A stretch of DNA of 64,000 nt. Origin: Planoprotostelium fungivorum (taxonomy: Eukaryota > Evosea > Variosea > Cavosteliida > Cavosteliaceae). The stretch spans positions 1 to 64,000 of the forward strand of contig MDYQ01000095.1 of NCBI GenBank assembly GCA_003024175.1, given 5' to 3'. The notes under the pieces are model-generated. The model was not told the origin of the DNA. It saw only the letters and a program-made list of their open reading frames with translations, and made no database searches. Both the position numbers and the translations under genes were made by a program. Below are positions 10,901 to 24,410 of the stretch, in pieces. The first letter of the stretch is position 1. Every line of letters begins with the position of its first letter.

Positions 10901-12463
10901 TGACTAGCTGTAGCCAAAGGTGTTTGAGGTCTTACAGGCTCCACACGAGTGACTGGAACCGTAGGGATCATAGATGCCATCGATGACTTCATTGGTGGCT
11001 TAGAGATGAAGGCGTTGACTCTGGAAGTAGCAGGTTTCATCGTCTTCTCAGCGGAGGGGACTCGGGGTAGAGTGCTCTGAACCATCCTGTGTCGTTCGTC
11101 AGACGTCATACGATTGGATGAATGAAACCTCTTCTCCGATGGTGGTGGAGGCTTGTGTGCGACTTCAGCTCGGCTGACCGGACGCTGCATCTTTCGTGGT
11201 GCTGGGTCCACCGTGTCAAGTGGTCTCTTCTGTGGGATAATCTTCCCTCTCTTCGTCTCATTGTGTTTCATTCCGATCCTATTGAATTCTTCGATAGAGG
11301 GGAGGGATCCTATCATGGCATAGAATGTGTTCAACTGATCCCTCTCTGATTTCGAATGAGTCGAGGTCATTTCGTCTGATCGATCGACTCGGTTACCTTT
11401 TCGCTGGGAGTGCAGCGTGTTGTCGATGGCACTCAATAGACTCGAGATGAACAGGCCCTCCTCGATGAAGTCCTCTGAATGTAGAATCGCCCACGTTTCG
11501 TTCATGACGTGGGGTATCTTCTCTTCGATGAACAGATGTTGAAAAGACACTGCTGAATTAAGAGGATTGACGAGGACGTATTCTCACGGTTGTGTTCGTT
11601 GATGTCCTTCCAGCTTGTTTCCGCCATCTTCTCGAAGGGATTGTTCATCTCCTCCATTTCAGATGGTTGATGAATCGCTGGAAGTTCTGACGCGCTGATG
11701 TCGAATGGTTTGAACCATTCGTTGAGAGATGAATCCCTTCTGTCGTCCATCTTCGGAGTGGGTAAACGTTGCACGCTGGAGCGACCGTCTAAGAAAGGAA
11801 CATCTTTATCCAGCAGCTGCAATTGTCATCTGGGTGTTGTTATGGTTCGACTCACAGATTGTTCCAACTCTTGCATATCGTTGACATCTCCGAAGAGACA
11901 TTCTGTCGTATTTGTTATGTGTTTGAATAGTCCCATCGGTGGTGGAATCATAATCTTATCATACAAGAGGGAGGGGTTCACTTCTTCTGAAATAATGTCC
12001 ATACAGATGTCCACACAGCATATCAGATCTGGGAAGGATTAGAAGTCAGATGGGAAGGTCATCACCAATCTGTTGTTCTTTGAAGGTTACATCGTGTGAC
12101 TCAAACAGTGGAGTACTAAGAAAACAAATCTCATCGACAGGCTCTTGTGCACAAAATGGATGCAGGGGATCTGAGAGTTGATTGTCGGCGACATGGATGT
12201 CAACTCTTTTGACGTCGAGAGAGTCAACAGCTGAGTCGGCCAGTCTATTCTTCTGTGTCAATTGATGCACAAAGATCATCACAGACTCACAGATTTGGAA
12301 GATGAAGCACTGGAAGATATGGAAAGAGAAGCAGCCTTCTTCTGACCGTCTCCTTGTGTCTGGCAAAGTAGTCCGTGGCGAGGTATTGTACCTTCATGAG
12401 GCTTATAGACAGTCGTTCGAATACAAAAAGGTGAACGTGGTTACGGTTGTAGATCGTCGTCAT
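7964..12463 (-). CDS. SHOC1/ZIP2-like meiotic XPF-family protein (many small exons)
   Basis: I read this as one gene of well over a dozen exons. The start (12463, or Met at 12397) gives KVQYLATDYFARHKETV and LLLFPYLPVLHLPNL, resembling the short N-terminal block of plant SHOC1. A later block reads IPHVMNETWAILHSEDFIEEG. The XPF-like core has LVVDENTCIVIEDVTRD and ILYNETFPHLQLFLRRYP but lacks the ERKxxxD nuclease motif, as in SHOC1/ZIP2. The C-terminal helix-hairpin-helix reads EIFLSNFPMVNHYLAVRLLS ... LLSLSKEEMSVTLP. SHOC1/ZIP2 pairs with an ERCC1-like partner (SPO16/PTD) to stabilise crossover intermediates in meiosis. The two halves are joined by a 42-nt intron at 10821-10862. The start lies only about 15 bp after the stop of the next gene upstream. 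Assignment is from motif memory, so moderate. Confidence 0.55.
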
Positions 12464-12477
12464 TGAATAAAATCTTT

Positions 12478-15278
12478 TTATCCAATATCGTAGTCTTCGT
12501 TCTCAATCTGAGTGTGTGGTGCGTTCTCTTGTGGCTCTTTATCGTATGTGAACTCAAGAGTGTCAGCGGGGAAGAGAGGAAACCTTTTTCGGAAAGCTCT
12601 CCTCTGTATGATGCCCCTCCACAACTGCATCATCGTCAGACGATGGATCATCCAGACAAAGTTTAGACTTACTTTTTGAAACAGTACAGCCGCCTTTGAT
12701 CGTCGAGTCTCTTCTTCTTCCTTCTCTTTTTTCTCGGCCTCCTTTCGCTTCGTCTCATCCTCAGCAGACTTCTGTTGTAAGCGTGAGAAGAAAAACATCC
12801 ACGCTGTCTCACCTCAATTCTTCGATTAGCAGCCTCTTTACGAGCCGCTCTACCACGTTCAGCCGATTGGATCTTGGTAGCAGCGGAATGTCTACGCTCC
12901 TCCTCTTTCTTCTGCTCTTCCCGTTGCTTTTCCTCCTCTTGCCTCCTTCTCTCTTCTTCTCTCTTCTCTTCCTCTCTCTTTTTCTCTTCTTCCTCCTTTT
13001 TCTGTCGTTCTATCTCATTCTGTTCTCTCTCTTTTGCCTGAGCTTCTTCCATCTGCTTCTGACGCTCCTCCTCTTCTTTTCGTTTCGTCTCTTCGTCTTT
13101 CACTTGTCTGCGACGATTCAATGCCTCCTTCCGACCGATATGACCACGGTATGTGCTCTGTATTTGTACTGCGGCCTTCTCTTCCTTCTGTCGACGCTCT
13201 TTATCTTCCTGTCTAACATCAGAAAGGCTGTTCTTGTTTCATCGCCTCACTTCAGATCTCCTCTCGGTTTCTCTTCTCTCTTCTTCTTCCTTCTCCCTCT
13301 CCAATCTCTCTTCTTCTTCCTTGCGGCTTCTCTCTTCCTCTTCTCGTTTCCTTGCCTGCTCCTCTTCCTTTCTGACTCTCTCCTCTTCCTCTCTTCTCTG
13401 TTTCTCTTCCTCCGCTCGAGCTCTTTCCTCCTCTTCTCTCAACTTCCGCTCCTCCTCCTCTCTCTTCAATCTCTCCTGCTCTTCCCGTTGTCGCCTGAAT
13501 TGCTTTCAGGTCGAATTCGAAGGTGACACCCACCCTTGACCATTCGATCTGTCTTGTCGGGCCTTTCTATATTTCTCCCTCCTGTACAACTTCTTACCGT
13601 GGTGCATTCTCCACACTTTTTGGATCTTGATGGCTGCTCTGATGGCCTTCTTGTTTCCTAAGATGGACTGTAGTCTCTTCTCCTTCTCAACTTCGAGTCT
13701 TGTAACATGACCTATCATCACTTTGGTCACGCTGTACGTCATCATCGTCATCACCTCTGTACAATGCTTGAATGCGTTTGGCCGCTTCTTCTTCACTGGG
13801 AGTCAATTTTTTACGTGATTTCTTCCCTCCCTCATCATCTGAACTGTTCCACAGTGTCAGATTCATTATCATCGATTCTCTCACAAGTCCATGTCCAGAT
13901 CGTCTTCCGGTGGAGGTTGTAGCTCTTCTAATTGTCTACGGAGTTCTTCAATCTCTCCTCTCATCTCACGATTTTCAGCCTCGATACTTGAACGAATTAG
14001 CTTCATATGAACTTGCAGCCAAAGATTCACCTCTTCAACTGTTTCGTGACATCGTTCATGCTCTCTTGGTGGCTCTTTGTGGCTTGTTGATGTTGAGTGT
14101 TCAATGACTGATAATTGTTTTGATGTTCTTCAATCTGTGAAATGTGTGCAGAGATCCTCGACTCCGTCTCAGCTAATTTCTCACTCTTGCGTTTGTACGC
14201 AGTCTGCGATGGTTAACCTGGTTATCGCATCACTCTCACCTTATACTTGTTTACTCTCTCTTCTAATTCGGTGATCTGTGTTTTCAATGTCTGAGAGGCG
14301 TTGCTGGTGGCCTGCTGCTCCAGCGATTGATTTTTCAAGTGTAACTCGTGGATCTGTTCTTCAATCTTATCGACGCGGGTCTGTTTCATCCGTTGTCTGA
14401 GGGTTTCCAGCTCTTGCTCTTTCTTTAACGAATCGTCCTCCAACTTAGTGATCTTCGTTCGCATGCCTTTGATGGTCTGTTCACATCGTCAGCGTGAATT
14501 GATATCATTTCACGGAATGGTACCTGGTTCTCTTTCATCAATTTGGTAAAGAGAGCTGTATTCATGTTGGAGCCGATCTTGATACTGAGGATCTCTTCGA
14601 TCTGTTTGTCCCTACTGGCGATCTCCTTCTCATTCCAGGCACAACGCGTCTTCAACATGGTCCTCTCTTGGTCTAACTCGAGCACCTTCTTCTTCAATTC
14701 CTCCACCTATCACGTCTGAGAGGGTGATCGTTATCGTGGGAGCTTGACACCTTCTCCCACATCGTTTCAGGTTCATGATAAGTCCTTCTCGAATTCGTAG
14801 TGTTGTTAGAGTCTAAATATACTTGCGTCACCCGGCTCCAACGGTTGCCCGTATTGTCTGCGATCTTCTTTTCTGTTGGAATGAGCACTTGATCTCAAGA
14901 TGTGTGAGCTGCTCACCGATGAATGCTTGAACGAGAGGGTGATTTGTGCCAGAGGTAGAGTCAGCGCTGGATCTTGTTTTTGTCGTCTTCTTTGTTGGTA
15001 ATTTACCCGTGCTATTGCGACCGTTGGATTTACCATTCTTCATCACGGGGAAGCCTGTGTCCTCTGATATCACGCTCTCATTGTCCCAGGAAGCCAGTGG
15101 TCTCACCGATGCGTTGTGTTTATCTTTCGTTCGATTCTTCTTTACAGTTGGTTCCTCCTCCTCCTCAAAGTCATCTCCTCCGTAATCATCTGTTTCGATC
15201 GGTTCATACATCTCGCAGAGTAACTTCACCTCCGTCGGACTCTTCAGCAGCGTATCGATTGCTCTGACTCGATGGCAT
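12478..15278 (-). CDS. Coiled-coil protein with five IQ motifs and a long E/K/R helix
   Basis: The start at 15278 (MPSSQSNRYAAEESDG) joins DDYGGDDFEEEEEP over a 40-nt intron. An acidic head and a conserved-looking WEKVEELKKKVLELD segment follow, then about 250 residues of coiled coil. The C-terminal half has five IQ motifs: AAKRIQALYRG, AAIKIQKVWRMHHGKKLYRR, AAVQIQSTYRGHIGRKEALN, AATKIQSAERGRAARKEAAN and AAVLFQKLWRGIIQRRAF. Between them run E/K/R-only stretches that should form stable single alpha helices. IQ motifs bind calmodulin or EF-hand light chains, so a Ca2+-responsive cytoskeletal, ciliary or centrosomal scaffold is likely. The layout recalls IQ-domain proteins such as IQCE, but I cannot assign an orthologue. 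The protein ends TQIENEDYDIG with TAA at 12478. Confidence 0.8.
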
Positions 15279-15424
15279 GGACAGAGAGAATGTCTGATTG
15301 ACAACGGATGAAAGCTATTTATACCTCTATACGTAAATCACTCACTCGGGACTCAACACCATATGACCCTCAAATCTTCAAAGGTCGAAACCTCCATCGA
15401 ACTCTTGAACAAAATCACAATATT

Positions 15425-18400
15425 TTATATTTTCGTTGTTGAAGACGTAATGGGTGGTAGCGGGAGTACAGGATGCACGTGAGGTGAAGTGTGCAGGTGA
15501 GGCAGTCGATTCTTTCCTTGTGAAGAAGGACGCACCGAGTGCTGCTGGTTAGAGTGTGTGTGCTCTTGGGGTGTCATCCTCATCGACTTGCCCTCCATCG
15601 AGATGCCCGACAAGATCATGTCGAAGCTGTCCTCCACTTGTCTCTCCAGCGCAGATTTCAATCGACTCCATTCCTTCGATACGTACAATCCCTTGTGAAG
15701 GATCTGAATGCATCAGCGAAACACGATCTACTGTCCTCTTACCTTATCTGCCGTGAGAGGACCTGGTAGGGGAGCGAAGGGTTGGTAATCTTTGTAGTTG
15801 ATTGAGTGAACATACAGTGAATCCCTCTGCTTCTTTGGTTGTATGACTGGATCTTGCCTTGCAATGATAGGTCGGGTGTAAGCATCTGTCCTCGAAGGTA
15901 CACTCTTGACCACGAAAGAGCCTGAAAACAGTTGAATGAACAGAAACGAACAAAAGGTGAGCACCTGTTTCGCTTTGTACGCTGTACATGGGAGGGATGG
16001 ATGCCGTGTATCTTTGGAATTCTGCAATAGACATGATGGCCTGTAAGACCTTCATCCAGTGTTCTTCTCTCTGCTCGATCAGAGTCCTCTTCCTCTGCTC
16101 CCATCTCGTGATTGTCTTCTTGTGTCGTTCTATTGAACTTCAGCATCGTTTTTTCATTTCTCCTTTCACCTTCGATTCTCCTGAGAGCGGTAGCGATGCG
16201 ATCGTTGCCTTCAGCAGATAGCTGTTCCATGGTGATCCTCAATCTCATCTTCTCTCTCAGCGCGGCGAACGCCATCGAAGTCCTGGCCTGTCTCAACTTC
16301 TTATCCTGCTTGAGAAGATCATCTGCTCTGGCTCTCTTCTGTGCGTCCTCTTCATCTTTGGGTGCTGTGTTCATGACACTCTTCCATATCCTCTCTACGA
16401 ACTTGGTTCTGTTTCGGTCTTGATGAGAGAAAGTGGCGGCCAGGGCGTTGACACCGGAAGCCAAGGAGAGGTTGTTTACTGTATGCTGGATCTGCAGTTG
16501 TTTCATCATCGCCTTCTGTCTCAGCTGCCGCAGGATCAATCTGTGTACGATCTCAATTTGTTCTCTTCACCTGTTGGGCCGTCTGTGGCTGCGTCGTGAT
16601 GTCTTTCGCTGTAGCAGTGTAATCCACCTCAGCGGAACCAGGTGGAAAATCCACGAAGATGTCGGATTCTCGATGTGGACCGATGCTGAGCGATGGTGGT
16701 GAATTGCTCCTGGGCTGAATCGACGAGAAAGATCGATTCGTAGCAGATATCGTCCTCCTTGCGGTCGACTTTGAGGCTGTAGGAAAAGCAGGTGGGGTGA
16801 TGCCATGAGCGGTATTAAAACCTGTAGTGTATGCAGCTGCTTCCACCATCTGCTTTCTCAGTGACGCCAATTCTTTCTGCAGTGCGGCGATCTGTGCAGA
16901 TTTGAGTCGTTTCTTCTTGCATCACATAGGATATGACTTACTTCCATCTGGAGCTCGACGATCTGTTGGCGTAATACCTCTTCCCTCTGTTCACCACCCT
17001 GTTTCTCGGATAACAAGCTCGAGATGACCGTTTCGTTCTGTAAGTATTTGTCTCGGAAGGTGGCAGTGAGTTGCTCTTGGTCCATCAACTTCGCCCTCAC
17101 TTCGGCCAGCGAGATTTCCTTGTTGAACTGGTTGATGCTCTGCTCCGATTTCATCTTCGATAGAGCCTTCTCTTGGTCCAATATCTTGTCCTTCGATTCC
17201 AAAAGAGCTCTTGTCTTCGTGATCATTTCTTCCTGTAGAACTCCAACCATGTTGATCTTATCCTTGATCACGTTCGAGCTGATCTGCCTTCTATTCTTGA
17301 GGACGGTGGACATTGCGTTGTAGAGAGCCGATACAGCATTGATACCGGAGTCGATCAATTCTTTGAATTCGCTGTCATCCTCTACGGGCTGAATTGTGTC
17401 AGTACAACCGACTTTACAGTAGATATATACTCACTCCTTCTTCGGTGACTGACTTCGACTGAGAGACAGTAGTCACAAGATCGAACTCTTGTTTGATCTT
17501 CTCCAATAACTCGGCGTGAGTGTGCTCTCCCTCCACGAGGGACAATCTTTCTTCTTCCAGTAGGACTGAAAACTCATTCTTTAATCGGTCGATGGTGTCG
17601 TACATTCTGACGAGATGTCAGATTTACATTCATGTTTCATTTCACCTCTTCAGTTCACTGCGGTCACTATTCTGAATGGTGCTGAGAGATTGCTTGTGGT
17701 CCTCTTCTAGTCTCTTCATGTTTTCTCTCACTCGAGCGATCTCCCTTTCGTTCATCAGCTTAGCGTGGTTCATCGATTGCTCGTTATCCCTCTTCAGCTC
17801 ATCTAAAACATCTCCATCGTTCAGGCAGGTCGTCAGCGCCTCTGTCAGTCCCTTGATTCTCTTTTCGTAATTGCCTACGATTCCCTTGATGAATTGATCG
17901 TGTTGTTCTTGCTCCCTCTCCCTTTCTCTCTCTCCATTCAACTTCATGGTCTCCACCGCCTGCTTGGCTTGCGTGATCTCTACTGTCATGCGTGACTCTA
18001 TCTCCCCCATCTTGTTGTGCAAATGGGCTGCACGTCGATGAACAAGAGAACTCTCAGTTGTCGCTTCTCACCTCTCTCTTTCTCCACGGCGACTCCGATC
18101 CGGTGAAGATGCTCCTCGATCGTGCCTGAAGTGAGAGCACTGCTTCCATCACTGGTCTTACTGTCCAGAGCTTTCACCAGATCTTCCAGTTCCATCCTCT
18201 TTGACTCCAGACTGTTCATGAGCAGCCTCAGATTGGAGTTGTCCTCCATGAGCAAGTTGACTCTGGCTCTCAACTCGTTCCTCTCGGTCAGAACGGTCTC
18301 CAACATCTCAGCCTTCGATCCAAATTCGACGCGATTGGCGACCTGTATTGATAGTGAGGAAACATCAAATCTCATTCGTGTCACCTCCTCAGTCTTCTGC

Positions 18401-21400
18401 ATTTTTCTCATTCGATCGATTTCGTTATTCAGCAGATGAACCTTCTTCTCCAAGTACTCCTTGTCCTTATTCAATTCGGTGACTTCTTTCTTGTTGGCTT
18501 CGACCAATTCCTTGACCATCTTCTTATTCTCCGCTGCTGCCTCCATGAAAGCATTCATTCCCTTCTCACTTCCACCACTCTTCAGCTTGTCTCGAATGGA
18601 AGACACATTCTTGTCCAAACTTTCCAATACCATGTTATCCGTCGTCTCTACTTCTTCTCCCAGAGTGATAGAAGGAATGTTTGTGTCCACCGATCGCGGT
18701 CTTGGAGTAATTTTGGTGGTCGTAATGGTAGATTCAATCTCTTCTTCTTCAATCTGGCGGTCATTTGTCGTGCTACTGGCGGCACGTGCACGATTGGTGC
18801 GGGGTGTGAGACCTTGTGGTCTCGGAGAGAGATGAGCAGATAGAGGTCGTGGGCTCTTGCTGCTGCTCGCGGAAGGTGTTCTGGGTGTTCTCACGGGTGT
18901 TCTGGATCTCGGTGTTCCCTCCTCGGTCGTAATAGACGTTTCCGTCTCTACCTTAGGCTCTTCATTCTCAGAGACGGTATCTGGGTCACTACTCATAGCA
19001 CCTTTCGGTGTTCTGACGGATTTGATCTCGTCAGACTGTGGAGGAGGTGCCTCAGTTGGTATCTACATATCATTTAATCGCATCATCATTTTCCTTATCC
19101 AACCTCTAATGGTGTAACCGTTTCCAATTCCGTCAACACTGTCTCTGGCCCCAAAAGATTCACGACTCGCGTGTATTTTTCTCTCAGATCTGCAATTGTC
19201 CTCTCGTGGGTCAGGCGTGTGAGCATGAGTTCAGAGTTGACCTCCTGAGTCTGTTCGGTCTTGGACCTCTCATCTTCCAAAACCTATATTCATCATTAAT
19301 TTGCATGGTAGATGCATTCCGTTCACCCTCTTCAGGTGATCGATCTCTTCTCTCAGAGAGAGCGACTTGCTCTCGTGTTCCAGCAGCACCGCTTTCGCTT
19401 CATCGATACGAATCTGTTTCTTCGCTTCTTCCAATGTAGCTCTCTCCGCTTGCAGAGCTAATTCCTTTTCGATGACAAATCTAGCTTGCATGGTGGACAC
19501 CATTGCTTCCTTCTCCATCCTGATCTTGTACTGCAGAACCATCAAATCCCTCTACATCTTCTTCGCATCACCTGAGCCAACTCGACCGCCTTCTTCTTCT
19601 CCTGGTGGAAGTTGGCCTTCACTCTGTCCATATCCAACAGCTGATCGTTTCCATTCGCGTTTGCCTTTCTCAAAAGCTTTTCGTCCGTTCTTTCGGCCTG
19701 CATCTCCGCTTGATGCTCCCTCTTGCTTTGTTCGAGGTGGACCATCTCGTTCAACATGTCGATCCTTTCGGTCATCTCTCGAATCGCCTCTTCTTTTTTG
19801 TGCATACCGTCCTGCAGTTCCTTCAACTCTCCTCCCAATTGCTTCTTCAGTTGAACGACGCCGCTGGAGACGGACATCTGCTCTGAGATGGCTCGGCTGT
19901 CGTTGTGATATTTGACCGCTGCTTCGTGGATATTCAGAATGTTTTGGTTCTCAGCGGCCAGTTTGCTCTTCTCAGCTTCATGAATATCCTTCAACGACTG
20001 TTCCGAGTCAGAGCGAGATTAAGAGCAGTTTAACACACCTGTAATTTCGATTGGTATTCGCTGCGTAATTGTGCCTCCCTCTCGGCCCATTCCTCCGATA
20101 GCCTCGCCTGCTCAGCTTGCTGAATCTCTTTGTACGTCTCCAACCGATCTTGAAACGAATCTGCACATAGTGAGCCACGATGACATCCCACCGACTCACT
20201 CTTGAGCATCTCGACAATCTTTTTGGAGTCCTTATCTTGCACGGCATTTTCTATACTGGTCGCGGAGAGAGTCATCTTTGACTCGAAGTCGTTCTGTAGG
20301 GCAGAGACCTTGCCCATGTATTCTCTCTTGATCTTTTCGATGTTATCGTTGTGCTCCGATCTGGTCTTGATCATGCGATTATTGAACTCTTCTTCCTTCT
20401 GACTTCTCGATAATTCGATCTCCTTGTCCCTCGACTGTCTCAGTCCCTCCAGTTCGTTGTGGATGAGCTTAACTTGCATATCTAGTAGTCTCCGGGCTGA
20501 ATCGGCCTTCTTGTACAAGTGCTTCAAATCCTCAAGATCCACGGACGACAGGTCCACCTATCGACGTCAGAGATATAGTATAAGCGTGGCAATATTCACC
20601 TCGGTAGAATCGACGTCTTTCGGAATCATCTCGGCGATCATGGAGTCCATCTGAGATCGAGTCTTCTCCAACTGCTTGTTGACCCTCTGAAGCTCTTTCA
20701 TCAGCTGTAGCTCCCTCTCCTGGCTGTTCTGTTGCAGAGAAAACAACTCTTCCTTCCAGTTGGCTTTCTGATCGTTGTTTCTATAGAACTTGAGCTCTTC
20801 TTCTTTTCTTTCCAACATCTTTTCAAGCGATGCCGCTTTGCTCTCCGTGTCGGACAGTTTCATCATAGCCTCTTCCAAATCTCTGCTCAGACCTGTGCAT
20901 CTCAGTGGAATGAGTAATAGATCGACTCACTGTCCACCATGGGCTGTAGAAATGCAATGTCCCCGATCTGGGTGGGCGAATTACTGCTGGTGGGTATGCT
21001 CCTCTCCTTAAAATAATCCACTAGCTCTGAATGCAGATCGGTCAATTTTTCCTTGTTGGCGTGAGCTGTGGCGAAGAGTTGATTAATGGCGTCGACGCCG
21101 TCTTCCATCAGCATCCTGTCCTCTTCGGGCTGGGTGGTTTCTACTACGATGTCGTTCTTCACCTTTTCGGGTGTGATTCACGAGACATCAGATGATCGAT
21201 CGATCTTCACCTCATCGAACCACTCTCTCAGAGAGCTGAGGAGGTTCTCGCGCTTAATTCCAAGTTTGTTATAATCCACTATAAGAACCTTGACCTTGCC
21301 TTTGCTCTCTTCCATGATGCTCTTTCTGTCGAAACCGGTGGTGAACTGGATGTCATCGTCTTCCTCGATCAACTGGAATACATCGTCGTGACTGTTGGCT

Positions 21401-21834
21401 GTTTCATACTGCGCATCGAGTCAGCTGCTTCCCTGAGTGTTGTCGCATTAAAACACAAGCACTGAATTTACCTGCATGAGAGTCTGCATCACACGTGAGT
21501 TGATGTTGTTCAGCTCATTCGATGTCTTCTCTAGTAATTCCACTTGTTTCTTAGGCATAAAGAAGTCGGGATTGGCCTCGACCTCTAACGCGCCAACATC
21601 GCTCTTTTCCATCAGCCAACTGTCTGTGATGATCTTCCCCAGATCGACTCGGTTGGCCTGTGAATACATCCAATCTTGCACGAAAGGCGGTGGTGCATTC
21701 GACAGAGAAGTGGGTCGCTTGTTGATCACTGTGGTTGCCTTTGCTGTCTTGGGTGGGCCACTGATGAATTCTGGCTTGACCCTCTTAGATAACGGCTCGT
21801 CCTTCCCTCGCTTGGGAGGTGTCTTCGCATGCAT
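15425..21834 (-). CDS. Giant coiled-coil protein (about 1,800-1,900 residues)
   Basis: No known family recognised. The start at 21834 reads MHAKTPPKRGKDEPLSKR, followed by a possibly globular segment (PPPFVQDWMYSQANRVDLGK) and then almost unbroken coiled coil through at least twelve exons. A disordered Ser/Pro/Thr-rich linker (TPRSRTPVRTPRTPSASSSK) lies near 18850. The C-terminal part (near 15700-16800) is less regular, includes YKDYQPFAPLPGPLTADK, and ends in a His/Pro-rich tail at 15425. I treat it as one gene because the frame crosses 19060-19110 cleanly: VTPLE joins IPTEAPPPQSDE through an intron ending ATGTAG. A break there into two genes, with a second start at 18996 (MSSDPDTVS), cannot be excluded. 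A structural role at the centrosome, cytoskeleton or Golgi is inference. Confidence 0.7.
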
Positions 21835-22009
21835 ATTGATACAAAGTATGCTCCCTTCTCAGATGCTCATCAGCGTGTCTGTTGACACTCGGCAGCGAAA
21901 GCCAAAAATAGATTTAAATTGTGCCCGCACAATCGACGGTTCTAGATCGATGGAGCTCGATTGGTCCAATTGGGACAGATCAATAACAGTACAAGTGAAT
22001 CTCTAAAGA

Positions 22010-24410
22010 ATGGGTGCATACTATCATGTTAAAGAAGGTTGAGTGCCTGTTGTTGAGTTCATCACGTCTACAACTTGGACATCAGATCTGACGCATCACC
22101 ACATCGCGAATACACATCATGGTCGTCCTGACATCGAATCGACTGCTGAGGTAAGTCACGATCCACGCAACACTTCTGACGCAAATAGTCGCTTGTCGTC
22201 GATCACAGCTCCAGCTCCTCTCGTGGGATTATGTCCTCCCATTCACAGTCAATCTCTGACGCCTGTCGTTCTTTCTGTATGGACGACAACACCCTCTAAA
22301 GCATTGGAAGAAGAGAAGATACTGCCTTTAGGAATCAACCTCGTCGGTATTCTTCTCGATGGAGCCAAGGAAGACATCAACAAAAGGATCACATCTGATC
22401 TGAAATCACTGTGGGCTCATATCACGATGGAGGGAAGACATGCACTGATCGCTTTACGCTCTTCAGAAACCATTACATTCTATCGTTGTTCTTCTGAAGT
22501 AAGCGACAAATCTGATGAAAGAGAAACTGAGACACGCAGGGAGGAAAATTCGAGATGGTGGAAGAGGAGGTTCAAGGCAGAGATGATAATTTGTTGGAAG
22601 GATACACCACCCTCGAAGCCAGATTCGACCTTCCCATCCAATTTAATTATCAAAGAGGTGATCTTCATCTCGTGATGATGATTATCATGATAATGACACT
22701 TCGATCAGGCCACTTTGATACTAAATTGAGAGAGACATTGAAAGAAGGTGTCCTCGACAGAGAAACGACTTTCGTTCGATTCGGTAACAGTCCCATGATC
22801 CATCCATCGACCGAGACATCCACCTCCCTCTTAGACGCCACCGGGTCCTCCACAACCAAGCCCAAATTGACAGGCTACGAGGTGATGACGAACCCATCAT
22901 GTCTAAGTTGAAATCGATGAGGTTCTACACGTCACTGCCTTTGAGAAGCTGTCTCGAAATGATCCGAGCCTCCGTTCTTTCGCTCCCAGCGTAGAATATT
23001 CCTACGAAAACTCCGTGCACACGCAGGTGGGGAGATCCAAGATCTTCGCTCGACTGACGCGTTGTAGATGAACGTGAGCCTGTCTGTGGTAGCCTACCTG
23101 CCATCCAATTACACTCTCAGCGTAGTGTCCGATCATCTGTTGAGAGCTGCAACGGCTCAATTGAGACAATTTGAATCTGCACAAGGACAGGAGGGCCCTA
23201 CTAATGTGAGGATTCCCCGCCAAATTTCGACTGAGAGAAGTAACAGGTGTCGATATTCCACTTCCAGCCAGACGGAGCAGATCACGTGATCTCCGTCTTG
23301 TACAAACTTTCTCCTGATGGTACAGAGGACCACCTTCGTGAGCTTTCCATCTACAACGAGTCGCTGACATTCGCAAAGTGGAACGAAGGAGGGAGTTACA
23401 CGAGTTATTGGGACTCAAGATGGATCGACCTTTCTTCCGCATCGCAAATTCGATTCAATTCGCTCCCTCTACCTCTAAATCCCACGGTACGGCTTCTCTC
23501 AACTCATCATCATCATCATCATCGTATCATATCTGATCATCATCTCATGTCCTCATCACCATCATCACCATCATCTCATCATCACACAGCTCGCATCCGC
23601 AATGTCCACGACAAGATCAATCTCGTATCACAAGGTGAGAGACGTCTCCATCATCACAAACGAACCATGTGTGATCCTTTTAACCGTTATCCTCAGTGCC
23701 GGGAGGAAAGCAGTATCATGTCGATGGAGATTACGATTACTACCATTACATGCAAGATAACTTTAACGATAACGGCTGGGGCTGCGCTTACCGCAGCATG
23801 CAGACGATCTGCTCTTGGATCAGAAACAGTCACTACACTAACAAGCCCGTACCGTCCCATCAAGAGATTCAAGAGCTGTTGGTATCCATGGGGGATAAAG
23901 AGAAGAAGTTCATCGGATCGAGCCAGTGGATCGGTGAGTTATTTCGACAGAAAAAGAGTTGAAGAAGGTGCAGGTGCCATCGAGATATCCATGTGCCTAT
24001 CGACACTCTACGACGTAGACTGTAGTATCATGCACTTGTCTTCCGGTGCAGAGATGGCGACGAAAGGTGAGAGGAAGAGAGGAGGAGAGAGACTGAGAGG
24101 ATACAGGGAGGGAGCTCATCCATCACTTTGAAACGCAAGGATCTCCCGTGATGATCGGAGGGGGCGTCCTCGCTTACACTCTCATCGGTGTGGATTACAA
24201 CGAAAAAACGGTGAGAAGGAGAGATTCAGATTGTCATCTCATCTCGAACAGGGAGACATCCGATTTCTCATCTTAGACCCTCATTACACGGGAGGAGAGG
24301 ACACGAAGGTCATTCGAGACAAGGGATGGTGTGGATGGAAGACGGCGGACCTCTTTAGAAAGGACTCCTTTTATAACCTGTGTCTGCCCAAGAGGCCGAA
24401 TAAAATCTGA
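22010..24410 (+). CDS. UFSP2: UFM1-specific protease 2
   Basis: The C-terminal peptidase C78 domain is unmistakable. The catalytic Cys lies in [18 protein letters not shown] near 23780, followed by [10 protein letters not shown] and GSSQWIG. Then come [20 protein letters not shown] and the Asp/His box [12 protein letters not shown] near 24270. The end reads [20 protein letters not shown] and CLPKRPNKI, stop at 24408-24410. UFSP2 matures UFM1 and removes it from targets such as ribosomal protein uL24 at the ER. The N-terminal half is the poorly conserved UFSP2 extension. The first exon (MGAYYHVKE from 22010) and the joins before 23700 are less certain. An intron near 23490-23690 is filled with CATCATCAT. 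An AATAAA sits inside the last codons, 5 bp before the stop. Confidence 0.92.

Noticed and set aside
10840-12463. Treating 10840-12463 as a separate gene ending GYILVG
   Set aside because: The apparent C terminus is intron sequence (GTGGGT...AATCAG, 42 nt); splicing continues into LRKLKRTEIADNVSDYLKLT in frame with the downstream exons. A split remains possible but less likely.
12696-13526. 276-codon plus-strand frame rich in Leu/Phe/Ser that could pass as membrane protein
   Set aside because: It is the antisense of the E/K/R helix and IQ motifs; no start context, no splice pattern, low-complexity translation.
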